NCBI RefSeq assembly: GCF_003385555.1 | Contig: NZ_QOHR01000001.1 | Span: 260,633-324,632, forward strand | From: Rhodosalinus sediminis | GTDB lineage: Bacteria; Pseudomonadota; Alphaproteobacteria; Rhodobacterales; Rhodobacteraceae | DNA: 64,000 nt | Direction of reading: 5' to 3' | Shown here: positions 6,403-17,424 of the stretch, in pieces | How the letters are laid out: each line of letters starts with the position of its first letter | Position numbering within the stretch: the first letter of the stretch is position 1 | Position numbers and translations under genes: made by a program | Notes under the pieces: generated by a model | Told to the model about the DNA's origin: nothing | Databases searched by the model: none | What the model saw: only the letters and a program-made list of their open reading frames with translations

Positions 6403-7847
6403 GCCTCTGGACCGCCGCCGAGGCCGCGCGCGCCACCGCCGGCCGCGCCACGACCGACTGGGCGGCGACGGGCGTCTCGATCGATACGCGCACCCTCGCG
6501 CCCGGGGATCTCTTCGTGGCGCTCACCGCGGCGCGCGACGGGCACGATTTCGTCGCCGACGCGCTGGCGAAGGGTGCGGCCGCCGCCATGGTCGCCCGCG
6601 TGCCCGAGGGCGTCGGCCCGGAGGCGCCGCTCCTGATCGTGGACGACGTGCAGGTGGGTCTCGAGGCGCTGGGCCGTGCCGCGCGGGCGCGCACGCGGGC
6701 CCGGGTCGTCGCGGTCACCGGCTCGGTCGGCAAGACCTCCACCAAGGAGATGCTGCGCCGGGTCTGCGCGGGGCAGGGGCGAACCCACGCCTCCGAGGCG
6801 AGCTACAACAACCACTGGGGCGTGCCGCTGACGCTCGCCCGGATGCCGGCGGAGACCGACTTCGCGGTGATCGAGATCGGCATGAACGCGCCGGGCGAGA
6901 TCGCGCCGCTCTCGGCGCAGGCGCGGCCCGACGTGGCGCTCGTCACCACCGTCGCGCCCGCCCACCTGGAGGCCTTCGGCTCGATCGAGGGGATCGCCGC
7001 CGAGAAGGCATCCATCGTCGCGGGGCTCGCGCCCGGCGGTACGGCGGTCGTGCACGGCGATCTCGACGTCTCGCCGATGCTCGAAGAGGCCGCGCGCCGG
7101 GCCGGTGCGGCGCGGGTCGTCACCTTCGGCGAGGCGCCGCGCAACCATCACCGGCTCCTGCGCGCGACGGTGCGCGACACCACCACCGTCGCCGAGGCGC
7201 GGGCCTGGCGCACGCCGCTGCTCTACAAGATCGCGGCGCCGGGGTGGCATTTCGCGCTCAACGGGCTCGCCGTGCTCGCCGCGGCGCGGGCGCTCGGCCT
7301 CGACCGGGCGCTGGCGGTCGGCGATCTGGGGCGCTGGTCGCCGGTCGCGGGGCGCGGCGCGCGCGAAGCGATCCGCCTCGACCCGGTGGAGCGCGACGTC
7401 GTGATCGAACTCATCGACGAGGCCTACAACGCCAATCCCGCCTCGATGGGCGCCGCGCTCGAGGTGCTGGCGGGCGCGGCGGTGCGCGACGTGATCGGAC
7501 GCAAGGCCGCCGGCCGGCGCGTCGCCTACATCGGCGACATGAAGGAGCTCGGCCCGGAGGCGGCGGCGCTGCACGCCGCGCTCGCCGACCACCCGGCGAT
7601 GGCGCGCATCGACGTGGTGCACACGGTGGGCGATCTCGCCGGGCACCTGTACGCGGCGCTCCCGCCCGGACGGCGCGGGCGCCACACCGGCACCGCCGAG
7701 AAAATGGCCGCGGGCGTGCGCCGCGATCTCGACGCGGGCGACGTGGTGATGGTCAAGGGCTCGCTCTCGACCGGGCTCGGCGCCGTCGTTGACGCGGTGC
7801 GGAAACTGGGGCATGCCGCCCCGCGATCCGGCTCGGGGGACGACTGA
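6399..7847 (+). CDS. murF: UDP-MurNAc-tripeptide:D-Ala-D-Ala ligase MurF
   Basis: Last cytoplasmic Mur ligase; joins D-Ala-D-Ala to UDP-MurNAc-tripeptide to make the pentapeptide precursor. The central ATP motif TGSVGKTSTKEM (K112) is clear, followed by ASYNNHWGVPLTLAR, typical of MurF, and the C-terminal domain with DEAYNANPASM. It has 482 residues. The frame is open far upstream, but the ATG overlapping the murE stop gives the proper N-terminus (MSLWTAAEA). The stop is immediately followed by the mraY ATG. Confidence 0.95.
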   Translation: MSLWTAAEAARATAGRATTDWAATGVSIDTRTLAPGDLFVALTAARDGHDFVADALAKGAAAAMVARVPEGVGPEAPLLIVDDVQVGLEALGRAARARTRARVVAVTGSVGKTSTKEMLRRVCAGQGRTHASEASYNNHWGVPLTLARMPAETDFAVIEIGMNAPGEIAPLSAQARPDVALVTTVAPAHLEAFGSIEGIAAEKASIVAGLAPGGTAVVHGDLDVSPMLEEAARRAGAARVVTFGEAPRNHHRLLRATVRDTTTVAEARAWRTPLLYKIAAPGWHFALNGLAVLAAARALGLDRALAVGDLGRWSPVAGRGAREAIRLDPVERDVVIELIDEAYNANPASMGAALEVLAGAAVRDVIGRKAAGRRVAYIGDMKELGPEAAALHAALADHPAMARIDVVHTVGDLAGHLYAALPPGRRGRHTGTAEKMAAGVRRDLDAGDVVMVKGSLSTGLGAVVDAVRKLGHAAPRSGSGDD

Positions 7848-8930
7848 ATGCTCTACTGGCTCACGCTCCTGAGCGACGGCGGCGACGCCTTCAACCTCTT
7901 TCGCTACATCACCTTCCGCGCCGGCGGGGCCTTCCTGACGGCGCTTCTCTTCGGTTTTCTCTTCGGCCCGCCGCTCATCAACGTGCTGCGCCGCAGTCAG
8001 GGCAAGGGGCAGCCGATCCGCTCCGACGGGCCGGAGACCCATGCGACGAAGGTCGGCACGCCAACCATGGGCGGGCTGCTGATCGTGGGCGCGCTCGTCA
8101 CCTCGACGCTGCTCTGGGCGCGGCTCGACAACGCCTTCGTCTGGATCGTGCTCTTCGTGACGCTCGCCTTCGGCGCGATCGGCTTCGCCGACGACTACGC
8201 CAAGGTGGCGCGGCAGAACGTCAAGGGCGTGCCCGGCAAGCTGCGCCTCGCGCTCGGCTTCCTGATCGCGGCCGTCGCGGCGGTCTGGGCCGCGCATCTG
8301 CATCCGCCCGAGCTCACCAACCAGCTCGCCCTGCCGATCTTCAAGGACACGCTCGTCAATCTCGGCGTGCTCTTCGTGCCCTTCGCGATGATCGTGATCG
8401 TCGGTGCGGCGAACGCGGTGAACCTGACCGACGGGCTCGACGGGCTGGCCATCATGCCGGCGATGATCGCGGCCGGCACGCTCGGCGTGATCGCCTACGC
8501 GGTGGGCCGGGTGGATTTCACCGAGTATCTCGACGTGCATTACGTTCCCGGCACGGGCGAGATCCTGATCTTCACCGCCGGGCTCTTCGGCGGCGGGCTC
8601 GGGTTTCTCTGGTACAACGCGCCGCCCGCGGCGGTCTTCATGGGCGATACGGGGAGCCTGGCCCTCGGCGGCGCGCTCGGCGCCATCGCGGTGGCGACCA
8701 AGCACGAGATCGTGCTGGCCATCGTCGGCGGGCTCTTCGTGGTCGAGGCGCTTTCGGTGATCGTGCAGGTGCTCTATTTCAAGCGCACCGGGAAACGGGT
8801 CTTTCTCATGGCGCCGATCCATCACCACTACGAGAAGAAGGGCTGGGCCGAGCCCACCATCGTGATCCGCTTCTGGATCATCTCGCTCATTCTCGCGGTG
8901 ATCGGGCTGGCCACGCTCAAGGTGCGCTGA
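7848..8930 (+). CDS. mraY: Phospho-MurNAc-pentapeptide translocase MraY
   Basis: Integral membrane enzyme that transfers phospho-MurNAc-pentapeptide to undecaprenyl phosphate, forming lipid I. The 360 residues form about ten membrane helices. Diagnostic motifs are the paired aspartates in FADDYAKV (D115, D116), [22 protein letters not shown] and the histidine-rich [10 protein letters not shown] loop. It abuts murF with no gap. The next gene, murD, is 145 bases away across a repeat element, one of the few real gaps in the cluster. Confidence 0.97.
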   Translation: MLYWLTLLSDGGDAFNLFRYITFRAGGAFLTALLFGFLFGPPLINVLRRSQGKGQPIRSDGPETHATKVGTPTMGGLLIVGALVTSTLLWARLDNAFVWIVLFVTLAFGAIGFADDYAKVARQNVKGVPGKLRLALGFLIAAVAAVWAAHLHPPELTNQLALPIFKDTLVNLGVLFVPFAMIVIVGAANAVNLTDGLDGLAIMPAMIAAGTLGVIAYAVGRVDFTEYLDVHYVPGTGEILIFTAGLFGGGLGFLWYNAPPAAVFMGDTGSLALGGALGAIAVATKHEIVLAIVGGLFVVEALSVIVQVLYFKRTGKRVFLMAPIHHHYEKKGWAEPTIVIRFWIISLILAVIGLATLKVR

Positions 8931-9000
8931 TGCGGGCGGGCGCGCGCATGGCCGGCGTGGCCCGGGGGGCGCTGCCCCCGTCGCGCGCGGGGCGCGCGAC

Positions 9001-9038
9001 TCCCCCGGGATATTTGGACCCAAGAAGAAGCGGGGGAC
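9001..9038 (+). repeat. Dispersed intergenic repeat, copy A
   Basis: Contains GGGATATTTGG followed by CAAGAAGAAG, bracketed by short inverted arms (TCCCCCG and CGGGGGA). It sits between mraY and murD. Related copies are at 29711-29744, 34041-34070 (opposite strand) and 62324-62357. Confidence 0.7.
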
Positions 9039-9075
9039 CGGCCGGCCCCGCGCGGCGCGGCATGGAGGCGGGCGG

Positions 9076-10482
9076 ATGATCCCGGTCGGCGGCTTCGCGG
9101 GCCAGCGGGTGGCGGTTCTGGGCCTCGGGCGCTCGGGGCTCTCGGCGGCGCGGAGCCTCGCCGCCGGCGGGGCCGCGCCGGTTCTCTGGGACGACCGGCC
9201 CGAGGCGCGCGCGGCGGCCGAGGCGGAGGGCTTCGCGCTGCACGACCTGTCGCGCGCGGGCGCCTTCGAGGGGGTCGCGCGGCTGATCCTGTCGCCGGGC
9301 ATCCCGCATCTCTATCCCGCGCCGCACCCGGCGGTGGCGGCGGCGCAGGCGGCGGGCGTGCCGGTGGACAACGACGTGGGGCTCTTCTTCGCGGCGCTCG
9401 GGGCCGGGGACTGGGTGCGCTTCGACGCGCCGCCGCAGGTGGTGGCGATCACCGGGTCGAACGGGAAATCCACGACCTCGGCGCTCCTGCATCACGTGCT
9501 GCGCGACGCGGGCCGGCCCGCGCAGCTCGCCGGCAACATCGGGCGGGGGGTGCTCGATCTGGACCCGCCGGGCGAGGGGGAGGTGATCGTGCTGGAGCTC
9601 TCGTCCTACCAGACGGAGCTCGCCCGCGCGCTGACGCCGGACGTCGCGGTCTTCACCAATCTCACGCCCGACCATCTCGACCGGCACGGCGGGCTGGGGG
9701 GCTATTTCGCGGCCAAGCGGCGGCTTTTCGCCGAGGGCGGGCCGGACCGCGCGGTGATCGGCGTGGACGAGCCGGAGGGGCGCTTCCTCGCCGGGCAACT
9801 GGCCGAGGCGCCCTCGGACGACCGGGTGATCCGCGTCTCGGCGGCGGGAAAGATCGGCGGCGCGGGCTGGAGCGTCTTCGCGCGCAAGGGGTTCCTGACC
9901 GAGTGGCGGCGCGGGCGGCAGGTGGCCGCGATCGACCTGCGCGGCGTCAAGGGGCTGCCGGGCGCGCACAACCACCAGAACGGCTGCGCGGCCTATGCGG
10001 CGGCGCGCGCGCTCGGGCTGGGGCCGAAGCTGATCGAGCGGGCGCTGCACAGTTTCCGGGGGCTGCCGCACCGCAGCCAGGTGGTGGCCGAGGCGGGCGG
10101 CGTGACCTTCGTCAACGATTCCAAGGCGACGAACGCCGCCTCGGCGGCGCGCGCGCTCGCCGCCTTCCCGCGCATCCGCTGGATCTGCGGCGGGCTGGAG
10201 AAGGAGGGCGGGCTCGAGGCGCTCGCGCCGTACCTGCCCCATGTCGCGCGCGCCTACGTCATCGGGCGCGAGGCGCAGGGTTTCGCGCTCAAGCTCGGGG
10301 GCGTGGAGGCGGAGGTCTGCACCACCATGGCGCACGCCGTCGCCCGCGCGGTGGAGGACGCGCAGCCCGGCGAGACGGTGCTGCTCGCCCCGGCGGCGGC
10401 GAGTTTCGATCAATACGACAGCTTCGAGCGCCGGGGCGAGGATTTCGTGGCCGAACTGCGTGCGCGGCTCGGCGCCGGCTGA
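9076..10482 (+). CDS. murD: UDP-MurNAc-L-alanine:D-glutamate ligase MurD
   Basis: Mur ligase adding D-glutamate to UDP-MurNAc-L-Ala. The N-terminal Rossmann-like UDP-binding part begins [17 protein letters not shown], the ATP motif [13 protein letters not shown] carries K131, and the Mur ligase C-terminal domain has [17 protein letters not shown]. The length, 468 residues, is normal for alphaproteobacteria and longer than the E. coli enzyme (about 438). ATG at 9076 follows a GGAGG-containing stretch. Confidence 0.96.
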   Translation: MIPVGGFAGQRVAVLGLGRSGLSAARSLAAGGAAPVLWDDRPEARAAAEAEGFALHDLSRAGAFEGVARLILSPGIPHLYPAPHPAVAAAQAAGVPVDNDVGLFFAALGAGDWVRFDAPPQVVAITGSNGKSTTSALLHHVLRDAGRPAQLAGNIGRGVLDLDPPGEGEVIVLELSSYQTELARALTPDVAVFTNLTPDHLDRHGGLGGYFAAKRRLFAEGGPDRAVIGVDEPEGRFLAGQLAEAPSDDRVIRVSAAGKIGGAGWSVFARKGFLTEWRRGRQVAAIDLRGVKGLPGAHNHQNGCAAYAAARALGLGPKLIERALHSFRGLPHRSQVVAEAGGVTFVNDSKATNAASAARALAAFPRIRWICGGLEKEGGLEALAPYLPHVARAYVIGREAQGFALKLGGVEAEVCTTMAHAVARAVEDAQPGETVLLAPAAASFDQYDSFERRGEDFVAELRARLGAG

Positions 10483-10533
10483 GCCCGCCCGCGCGCCGGA
10501 CGGCTGGCGCGGGGCGCGGAATTCGGATAGGCT

Positions 10534-10570
10534 CCTCGCAAGGCTCCGCGAAAAAGGAGCCGCGACGAGG
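10534..10570 (+). other. Bulged hairpin in the ftsW leader
   Basis: In the 105-base gap between murD and ftsW, GGCTCC (10542-10547) pairs with GGAGCC (10556-10561) around an A-rich 8-base loop. The stem continues outward with CCTCGC (10534-10539) and a bulged GCGACGAGG (10562-10570). No U-tract follows, so it is a leader structure or processing site rather than a terminator. Confidence 0.4.
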
Positions 10571-10587
10571 CAGCGAGCGGCAGGCTC

Positions 10588-11757
10588 ATGACGGACATGA
10601 TCTATGGCTCGGTTCCCGCGCGGACCGCCGAGCCCATCCTTCCGCGGTGGTGGCGCACCGTGGACAAATGTACGATTTCCTGCGTCCTGATCCTTTTCGC
10701 GCTCGGCATCCTTCTGGGGTTCGCGGCCTCCCCGCCGCTCGCCGAGCGCAACGGCTTCGGGCACTTCCACTACGTCGAGCGGCAGGCGGTCTTCGGCGCC
10801 GTTGCGCTCTGCGCGATGCTCGTCGTCTCGATGCTGAGCCCGACGGCGGTGCGGCGGCTCGCGGCGCTGGGCTTCGTCGGGGCCTTCGTGGCGCTGGCGC
10901 TGCTGCCGGTGCTCGGCACCGACTTCGGCAAGGGGGCGGTGCGCTGGTATTCGCTGGGCTTCGCGGCGCTGCAGCCCTCGGAATTCCTGAAGCCGGTCTT
11001 CGTCGTCGTCGCCGCCTGGTTCATCGCGGCGAGCCAGGAGATCAACGGGCCGCCGGGCCGGACCTGGTCCTTCGCGCTGACGGTGGCGATCGTGGCGATG
11101 CTGGCGCTGCAGCCCGACTTCGGGCAGGCGGCGCTCGTTCTCTTCGGCTGGGGCGTCGTCTATTTCGTGGCCGGCGCGCCGCTCGCCATTCTCTTCGCGG
11201 TGGCGGGCGCCGTGGTGATGGCGGGCTCGGTCGCCTATTCGAGCTCGGAGCATTTCGCGCGGCGCATCGACGGCTTCCTCTCGCCCGAGCTCGACCCGAC
11301 CACGCAGCTCGGCTACGCCACGAACGCCATCCGAGAGGGCGGCTTCTTCGGGGTCGGCGTCGGCGAGGGGCAGGTGAAATGGTGGCTGCCCGACGCGCAC
11401 ACCGATTTCATCGTCGCCGTGGCGGCGGAGGAATACGGCCTCGTCCTCGTGCTCGCGCTGATCGCGCTCTATGCGGGGATCGTCGTGCGCTCGCTCCTGC
11501 GCCTCACGCGGGAGCGCGATCCCTTCGTGCGGCTCGCGGGGGCGGGGCTCGCCGCGATGTTCGGCGTGCAGGCGATGATCAACATGGGCGTCGCCGTGCG
11601 CCTCCTGCCGGCGAAGGGCATGACGCTGCCCTTCGTGAGCTACGGGGGCTCGTCGCTGATCGCCACGGGCATCGCGATGGGGATGCTGCTGGCCTTCACG
11701 CGCACGCGCCCGCAGGGCGAGATCGGCGACATCCTGCGCGGGCGGCGGCGGTGGTGA
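10588..11757 (+). CDS. ftsW: Septal peptidoglycan glycosyltransferase FtsW
   Basis: SEDS-family polytopic membrane protein that polymerises lipid II at the septum with FtsI. The 389 residues contain about ten membrane helices. Conserved SEDS features are visible: [20 protein letters not shown], the acidic loop between late helices ([15 protein letters not shown]) and the C-terminal [11 protein letters not shown]. There is a second in-frame ATG three codons in; the upstream one is kept. The 3' end overlaps the murG start (GTGA). Confidence 0.96.
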   Translation: MTDMIYGSVPARTAEPILPRWWRTVDKCTISCVLILFALGILLGFAASPPLAERNGFGHFHYVERQAVFGAVALCAMLVVSMLSPTAVRRLAALGFVGAFVALALLPVLGTDFGKGAVRWYSLGFAALQPSEFLKPVFVVVAAWFIAASQEINGPPGRTWSFALTVAIVAMLALQPDFGQAALVLFGWGVVYFVAGAPLAILFAVAGAVVMAGSVAYSSSEHFARRIDGFLSPELDPTTQLGYATNAIREGGFFGVGVGEGQVKWWLPDAHTDFIVAVAAEEYGLVLVLALIALYAGIVVRSLLRLTRERDPFVRLAGAGLAAMFGVQAMINMGVAVRLLPAKGMTLPFVSYGGSSLIATGIAMGMLLAFTRTRPQGEIGDILRGRRRW

Positions 11758-12869
11758 GCGGCGCCGCGCCGCATCTCCTGATGGCCGCCGGCGGCACCGG
11801 CGGGCACATGTTCCCCGCGCAGGCGCTCGCCGAGGCGATGCTCGCGCGCGGCTGGCAGGTGACGCTGACGACCGACCCGCGCGGGGCGCGCTACACCGGT
11901 GGCTTTCCGCATTCCGTCCGGGTCGAGCGTATCGCTTCGGCCACCTTCGCGCGCGGCGGCGCGCTCGCGAAGCTGGGCGTGCCGCTGCGCATCGCGGGCG
12001 GCGTCGCGGGCGCCTGGGCGCGGATGCGGCGCGACCGGCCGGACGTGGTGGCGGGCTTCGGCGGCTATCCGACGATCCCGGCGTTGGTGGCGGCCGAGCT
12101 TTTGCGCCTTCCGCGGCTCGTGCATGAACAGAACGGCGTGCCGGGCGAGGTGAACCGGCGGTTCGCGCCGCGGGTCGAGGCGGTCGCCTGCGGGACCTGG
12201 CCCACGGAGCTGCCCGCGGGAGTGGAGGCGGTGCACACCGGCAACCCGGTGCGCGCCTCGGTCGCGGAGCGGGCGGGCGCGCCCTACATCCCGCCGGGCG
12301 ATTACCCCATGTCGCTTCTGGTGATCGGCGGCAGCCAGGGGGCGCGCATCCTCTCGGACACGGTGCCGGGCGCGGTGGCGCGGCTGCCGGCGGCGCTGCG
12401 CGCCAACCTGCGCGTCGCCCATCAGGCGCGCGAGGAGGACCGCGCGCGCGTCGCGGCCTTCTACGCCGAGCACGGCATCGCGGCGGAGGTGGCGCCCTTC
12501 TTCCGCGACGTGCCCCGCCGCATGAGCGAGGCGCAGCTGGTCGTCAGCCGCGCGGGCGCCTCCTCCATCGCCGATATCGCCACCATCGGGCGCCCGGCGA
12601 TCCTGATCCCGCTGGCGAGCGCGGCGGGCGACCATCAGACGGCGAACGCGCGCGGGCTGACGGAGGCGGGCGCCGCGATCCGCATCCCGGAGTCCAAACT
12701 CACCGCCGAGAGCCTCGCCGAGCAGATCGCCGCCGTGCTCCGCCACCCCGAGGGCGCCCAGCGGATGGCCGCCGCCGCGCAGGGCTGCGCCGTGCCCGAT
12801 GCCACGGAGCGGCTTGCGCGCATGGTCGAACGGCTGGCAGAGGGGCGCATCACGGAGGGCGGGGCATGA
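11754..12869 (+). CDS. murG: Lipid II synthase MurG (GlcNAc transferase)
   Basis: Peripheral membrane GT28 glycosyltransferase that adds GlcNAc from UDP-GlcNAc to lipid I. N-terminal [17 protein letters not shown] is the G-loop signature; [24 protein letters not shown] and the donor-site region [11 protein letters not shown] follow, and the second Rossmann domain has [23 protein letters not shown]. 371 residues. The GTG overlapping the ftsW stop is preferred over the adjacent upstream GTG and gives [18 protein letters not shown]. The stop overlaps the murC ATG. Confidence 0.96.
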   Translation: MSGAAPHLLMAAGGTGGHMFPAQALAEAMLARGWQVTLTTDPRGARYTGGFPHSVRVERIASATFARGGALAKLGVPLRIAGGVAGAWARMRRDRPDVVAGFGGYPTIPALVAAELLRLPRLVHEQNGVPGEVNRRFAPRVEAVACGTWPTELPAGVEAVHTGNPVRASVAERAGAPYIPPGDYPMSLLVIGGSQGARILSDTVPGAVARLPAALRANLRVAHQAREEDRARVAAFYAEHGIAAEVAPFFRDVPRRMSEAQLVVSRAGASSIADIATIGRPAILIPLASAAGDHQTANARGLTEAGAAIRIPESKLTAESLAEQIAAVLRHPEGAQRMAAAAQGCAVPDATERLARMVERLAEGRITEGGA

Positions 12870-14272
12870 ACGCGGCGACGAAACTTCCCAACGACATCGG
12901 GCCGATCCATTTCGTCGGCATCGGCGGCATCGGCATGTCGGGCATCGCCGAGGTGCTGTTGAACCACGGCTACCGGGTGCAGGGCTCCGACCGGAAGGCC
13001 TCCGACATCACGCGGCGGCTCGAAGCGCTCGGCGCGCGGGTGTTCCTCGGCCAGGACGCGGAGAACCTCGACGGGGCGGAGGTCGTGGTGATCTCCTCGG
13101 CGATCAAGCCGGGCAATCCCGAGCTCGACGCCGCCCGCGCGCGCGGCCTGCCGGTGGTGCGCCGGGCCGAGATGCTCGCCGAGCTGATGCGGCTCAAGTC
13201 CAACGTCGCGGTCGCGGGCACGCACGGCAAGACGACGACGACGACGCTGGTCGCCACGCTTCTGGACGCGGGCGGGCTCGACCCCACGGTGATCAACGGC
13301 GGCGTGATCCACGCCTACGGCTCCAACGCGCGGCCGGGCGACGGGGAGTGGATGGTCGTCGAGGCCGACGAGAGCGACGGCACCTTCACCCGCCTGCCCG
13401 CGACCATCGCGGTCGTCACCAACATCGACCCCGAGCATCTCGATCACTGGCGCGATTTCGAGACGCTGAAGCGTGGCTTCGACGATTTCGTGGGCAACAT
13501 CCCCTTCTACGGGCTCGCTGTCTGCTGCACCGACCACCCGGAGGTGCAGGCGCTGGTGGGCCGCGTCACCGACCGGCGCATCCTGACCTACGGCTTCAAC
13601 GCGCAAGCCGACGTGCGCGCGGTGAACCTGCGCTACGAGCGCGGCGTCGCGACCTTCGACGTTGCGTTGCAGGCGGAGGGGCGCACGATCGAGGGCTGCA
13701 CCCTGCCCATGCCGGGCGAGCACAACGTGTCCAACGCGCTCGCCGCCGTGGCGGTGGCGCGTCACCTCGGCCTGCCGCGGGTGGCGATCCGCGAGGCGCT
13801 CGAGAGTTTTCAGGGCGTCAACCGCCGCTTCACCCGCGTGGGCGAGGTGGACGGCGTCACCATCATCGACGACTACGGCCACCATCCCGTCGAGATCGCC
13901 GCGGTGCTGCGCGCCGCGCGGCAGGCCTGCGAGGGCCGCGTGATCGCCGTGCACCAGCCGCACCGCTACTCGCGTCTCTCCTCGCTCTTCGAGGAGTTCT
14001 GCGGCGCCTTCCACGAGGCCGACGTCGCCGCCATCGCCGAGGTCTACGCCGCCGGCGAGGACCCGGTCCCGGGCGCCGAGCGCGACGATCTGGTGGCCGG
14101 GCTCGTGCGTCACGGCCACCGCGGCGCGCGCGCCGTCACGGGGCCGGAGGGGCTCGAGGCGCTCGTGCGCGAGGTGGCGCGGCCCGGCGACATGGTGGTC
14201 TGCCTCGGCGCGGGCACGATCAGCGGCTGGGCGCGCGCGCTGCCCGAGCGGCTCGCCCGCGGCGCGGCCTGA
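12866..14272 (+). CDS. murC: UDP-N-acetylmuramate:L-alanine ligase MurC
   Basis: First Mur ligase, adding L-alanine to UDP-MurNAc. The N-terminal dinucleotide-like loop [17 protein letters not shown] and the ATP site [12 protein letters not shown] (K122) are intact; the C-terminal part has [14 protein letters not shown] and QPHRYSR. 468 residues, usual length. Start overlaps the murG stop. The order murG-murC-DUF2484-murB-ddl is the Rhodobacterales arrangement. Confidence 0.97.
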   Translation: MNAATKLPNDIGPIHFVGIGGIGMSGIAEVLLNHGYRVQGSDRKASDITRRLEALGARVFLGQDAENLDGAEVVVISSAIKPGNPELDAARARGLPVVRRAEMLAELMRLKSNVAVAGTHGKTTTTTLVATLLDAGGLDPTVINGGVIHAYGSNARPGDGEWMVVEADESDGTFTRLPATIAVVTNIDPEHLDHWRDFETLKRGFDDFVGNIPFYGLAVCCTDHPEVQALVGRVTDRRILTYGFNAQADVRAVNLRYERGVATFDVALQAEGRTIEGCTLPMPGEHNVSNALAAVAVARHLGLPRVAIREALESFQGVNRRFTRVGEVDGVTIIDDYGHHPVEIAAVLRAARQACEGRVIAVHQPHRYSRLSSLFEEFCGAFHEADVAAIAEVYAAGEDPVPGAERDDLVAGLVRHGHRGARAVTGPEGLEALVREVARPGDMVVCLGAGTISGWARALPERLARGAA

Positions 14273-14287
14273 GGCGGGGCGGGGCGC

Positions 14288-14542
14288 GTGACGCTCTCCC
14301 TCACGCTCTTCTGCCTCTGGGCCGTGATGGCCAATGTCGCCGCGATGATCCCCTCGCGCGACCGCCACCGCCGCCGCGCCGTGGCGCTGATCGCCACGGG
14401 CCTCCCGCTCGTGGGCTTCATGGCTTACGAGACCGGGCCCTGGATCGGCCTGCTGACGCTCGCCGCCGGCATGAGCGTGCTGCGCTGGCCGGTGGCGTAT
14501 CTGATGCGCCGGATCGGCGGAGGCGGCGATGCGGCTTCCTGA
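14288..14542 (+). CDS. DUF2484 family small membrane protein
   Basis: 84 residues with about three short hydrophobic segments separated by basic stretches ([10 protein letters not shown]). I recognise it as the DUF2484 protein that Rhodobacterales carry between murC and murB; its function is unknown. Starts at GTG 14288 and overlaps the murB start by 14 bases, so it is translated with the Mur genes. Its fixed place inside the cluster suggests a role in envelope synthesis, which is inference. Confidence 0.8.
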   Translation: MTLSLTLFCLWAVMANVAAMIPSRDRHRRRAVALIATGLPLVGFMAYETGPWIGLLTLAAGMSVLRWPVAYLMRRIGGGGDAAS

Positions 14543-15500
14543 GGTGCGCGGCCGCCTGACGCCGGCGAAGCCGCTCTCGGAGCTCACCTGGCTGCGGGTG
14601 GGCGGGCCGGCGGAGTGGGTGTTTCAGCCGGCGGACCTTGACGATCTGGCGGATTTCCTGCGCGGGCTCGACCCCGGGGTGCCGGTCTTTCCGATGGGGG
14701 TCGGCTCCAACCTGATCGTGCGCGACGGCGGCCTGCGGGGCGTGGTGATCCGGCTCGGGCGGGGGTTCAATCACGTCCGGGTGGAGGGCGAGCGCGTGAT
14801 CGCGGGCGCCGCGGCGCTCGACGCGCATGTGGCGAAGCGCGCGGCGGAGGCGGGGCGCGATCTGACCTTCCTGCGCACGATCCCGGGCGCCGTGGGCGGC
14901 GCCGTGCGCATGAACGCGGGCTGTTACGGCACCTATGTCGCCGATCGCCTGATCGAGGCGACCGCCGTCACCCGCGCGGGCGAGGTGGTCCGCCTCACGC
15001 CCGGCGATCTGGCCTTCCGCTACCGCGAGACGGACCTGCCCGCGGGCTGGGTGCTGACCGAGGCGGTCTTCGCCGCCCCCGCGGGCGATCCGGAGGCGCT
15101 GCGCGACCGGATGGCGGATCAGCTCGCCCGCCGCGACGCGACGCAACCCACGAAGGAGCGCACCGCCGGCTCCACCTTCCGCAACCCGGCGGGGTTCTCC
15201 TCCACGGGGCGCGCCGACGACACGCACGAGCTCAAGGCCTGGACGCTGATCGAGGCGGCGGGGATGCGCGGCGCGCGCCTCGGCGGCGCGATGATCTCGG
15301 AAAAACACGCCAACTTCCTCGTCAACGCCGGTGGCGCGACGGCCGCGGAGCTGGAGGCGCTGGGCGAGCGCGTCCGAAAAAGGGTTTTCCACGCAAGCGG
15401 AATAGAGCTAGAATGGGAAGTGATGAGGGTCGGTCAACCGGCCCCTGACGAGAGCCGGGACGACGCAGAAGCCCGGCCCGATCGAGGCAGGCGCGACTGA
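14529..15500 (+). CDS. murB: UDP-N-acetylenolpyruvoylglucosamine reductase MurB
   Basis: FAD- and NADPH-dependent reductase giving UDP-MurNAc. FAD-binding motifs include [15 protein letters not shown] and [31 protein letters not shown] and the late GSTFRNPAG (the Ser proton donor region) mark the type I family, and [10 protein letters not shown] follows. 323 residues. The last 20 or so, after [11 protein letters not shown], are a polar acidic/basic extension that most MurB proteins lack. Overlaps the upstream DUF2484 gene by 14 bases. Confidence 0.95.
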   Translation: MRLPEVRGRLTPAKPLSELTWLRVGGPAEWVFQPADLDDLADFLRGLDPGVPVFPMGVGSNLIVRDGGLRGVVIRLGRGFNHVRVEGERVIAGAAALDAHVAKRAAEAGRDLTFLRTIPGAVGGAVRMNAGCYGTYVADRLIEATAVTRAGEVVRLTPGDLAFRYRETDLPAGWVLTEAVFAAPAGDPEALRDRMADQLARRDATQPTKERTAGSTFRNPAGFSSTGRADDTHELKAWTLIEAAGMRGARLGGAMISEKHANFLVNAGGATAAELEALGERVRKRVFHASGIELEWEVMRVGQPAPDESRDDAEARPDRGRRD

Positions 15501-15613
15501 GGCAGACGGCAGTCCGCCGCACACCACGACCAAAGAGACCCGGCCGGCGTCCGCCGCGCGGGGTATGACAATTCGGGCGCGGACCCGAGGGGCAGTGCGA
15601 GGCGAACGCGGGG

Positions 15614-16549
15614 ATGTCGGGCAGGACACACCCCAGAGTGGCGGTTCTGATGGGCGGTCTTTCGGCCGAGCGGGAGGTGTCGCTCTCCTCGGGGCGCGAG
15701 TGCGCCGCCGCGCTCCGGGGCGAAGGCTTCGACGTGGTCGAGATCGACGCGGGCCACGACCTGCCCGACCGGCTGGCCGAGGCGGCGCCCGACGTCGTGC
15801 TGAACGCCCTGCACGGCCGCTGGGGCGAGGACGGCTGCGTGCAGGGCATGCTCGAGTGGCTGGGCCTGCCCTACACCCATTCCGGCGTGCTGGCCTCCGC
15901 GCTCGCCATGGACAAGCAGCGCTCCAAGGCGGCCTTCGCCGCCGAGGGGCTGCCCATCGCCGAAAGCCGGATCGTGCCCCGGGCCGAGGCCGAGGCGGGC
16001 CACGTCCTGCCGCCCCCTTACGTCGTCAAGCCCAACGCCGAGGGCTCCTCCGTCGGCGTCTACATGGTGGCGGCCGAGGCGGCGGCGCCGCCCGCGCTCG
16101 GCCCCGAGATGCCGGCCGAGGTCATGGTCGAGGCCTTCGCGCCGGGGCGCGAACTCACGACGACCGTGCTCGGCCCCGGCCCGGTGCAGGACGCGGCGTG
16201 CGCGCTCGGCGTCACCGACATCGTGACCGAGGGGTGGTACGACTACGCCGCCAAATACACCCCCGGCGGCTCGCGCCACGTCCTGCCGGCCGAGATCCCG
16301 GCCGAGATCGCCGCGCTCTGCGAGGACTACGCGATCCGCGCGCATGCCGCGCTCGGCTGCCGGGGCGTGAGCCGCACGGACTTCCGCTGGGATGAACGCC
16401 GGGGCGCCGAGGGGCTCGTGGTGCTCGAGCTCAACACGCAGCCCGGCATGACGCCCACCTCGCTCTCGCCCGAGCAGGCGCGCGCGGCGGGGATGTCCTT
16501 CGGGGCGCTCTGCCGCTGGATGGTGGAGGACGCGTCATGTGGCCGCTGA
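15614..16549 (+). CDS. ddl: D-alanine--D-alanine ligase
   Basis: ATP-grasp ligase forming the D-Ala-D-Ala used by MurF. The N-terminus [19 protein letters not shown], the ATP-binding [12 protein letters not shown] and the C-terminal [19 protein letters not shown] are standard Ddl motifs. 311 residues. ATG 15614 follows a 113-base gap after murB without a strong ribosome site, so a slightly different start is possible. Its stop lies 13 bases inside ftsQ. Confidence 0.95.
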   Translation: MSGRTHPRVAVLMGGLSAEREVSLSSGRECAAALRGEGFDVVEIDAGHDLPDRLAEAAPDVVLNALHGRWGEDGCVQGMLEWLGLPYTHSGVLASALAMDKQRSKAAFAAEGLPIAESRIVPRAEAEAGHVLPPPYVVKPNAEGSSVGVYMVAAEAAAPPALGPEMPAEVMVEAFAPGRELTTTVLGPGPVQDAACALGVTDIVTEGWYDYAAKYTPGGSRHVLPAEIPAEIAALCEDYAIRAHAALGCRGVSRTDFRWDERRGAEGLVVLELNTQPGMTPTSLSPEQARAAGMSFGALCRWMVEDASCGR

Positions 16550-17418
16550 GGCGCCCGTCCGATCCGCGGCGCGATCCGGCGCCCTCGCGCTGGGCCTACC
16601 GGATGCAGCGGCTGATGCTGACGCCGGCCTTCCGGCTGACGCTGCGCGCGGGGCTTCCGGCGGCGGCGGTCGTCGCGGCGGGCGCGCTCTGGCTCGGCGA
16701 TGCGGAGCGGCGCGCGCATCTCCTCGGCTACGTCGCCGAGGCGCGCGCGGCGATCGAGAGCCGGCCGGAGTTCCGGGTGGAGCTCATGGCGATCGACGGG
16801 GCGAGCGCCGATCTCGCCGAGGAGATCCGCGCGACGCTCGCGCTCGACCTGCCGACGACGAGCTTCGATCTGGACCTCGACGCCCTGCGCGAGACGGTCG
16901 CCGCACTCGCGCCGGTCGAGTCGGTGAGCCTGCGCATCCGGCCCGGCGGCGTGCTGCAGCTGGAAGTGACCGAGCGCGTGCCCGCCCTCGTCTGGCGCAG
17001 CGCCGAGGGTCTGCACCTGCTCGACGCCGAGGGGCACGCCGTGCGCCGGATCGCGGCGCGGACGGACCGCCCCGATCTGCCGCTGATCGCCGGCGAAGGC
17101 GCAAATGCGCACGTTGCCGAGGCCCGCGCGCTCCTGTCGGCGGCGCGGCCCATCGCGCCACGCGTGCGCGGGCTCGTCCGCGTGGGCGAGCGGCGCTGGG
17201 ATCTCGTGCTCGACCGCGGGCAGCGGATCATGCTGCCGGCCGAACGCCCGCGCCGGGCGCTCGATCGCGTGATCGCGATGGACGGGGCTCAGGATCTGCT
17301 CGCGCGGGACGTGACGGCGGTGGACATGCGCCTCGCCGGGCGGCCGACGCTGCGGCTCGCGCCCGCGGCGATGGAAGAGATGCACCGCATCCGGCGGATC
17401 GAATGGGGAGAGGACTGA
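16537..17418 (+). CDS. ftsQ: Cell division protein FtsQ
   Basis: Bitopic divisome protein linking early and late division proteins. 293 residues: a cytoplasmic basic tail, a membrane helix around 35-50 ([19 protein letters not shown]), a POTRA domain (about 75-150 with [29 protein letters not shown]) and the FtsQ C-terminal domain ([23 protein letters not shown]). Overlaps ddl by 13 bases and precedes ftsA by 6. Call rests on domain order plus position. Confidence 0.93.
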   Translation: MWPLRRPSDPRRDPAPSRWAYRMQRLMLTPAFRLTLRAGLPAAAVVAAGALWLGDAERRAHLLGYVAEARAAIESRPEFRVELMAIDGASADLAEEIRATLALDLPTTSFDLDLDALRETVAALAPVESVSLRIRPGGVLQLEVTERVPALVWRSAEGLHLLDAEGHAVRRIAARTDRPDLPLIAGEGANAHVAEARALLSAARPIAPRVRGLVRVGERRWDLVLDRGQRIMLPAERPRRALDRVIAMDGAQDLLARDVTAVDMRLAGRPTLRLAPAAMEEMHRIRRIEWGED

Positions 17419-17424
17419 GGCGGA

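Noticed and set aside
6336-9302. 988-codon open frame on the minus strand opposite murF, mraY and murD
   Set aside because: Arg/Glu/Asp/His-rich without any domain; exactly antisense to three well-conserved Mur genes. A typical GC-rich shadow.
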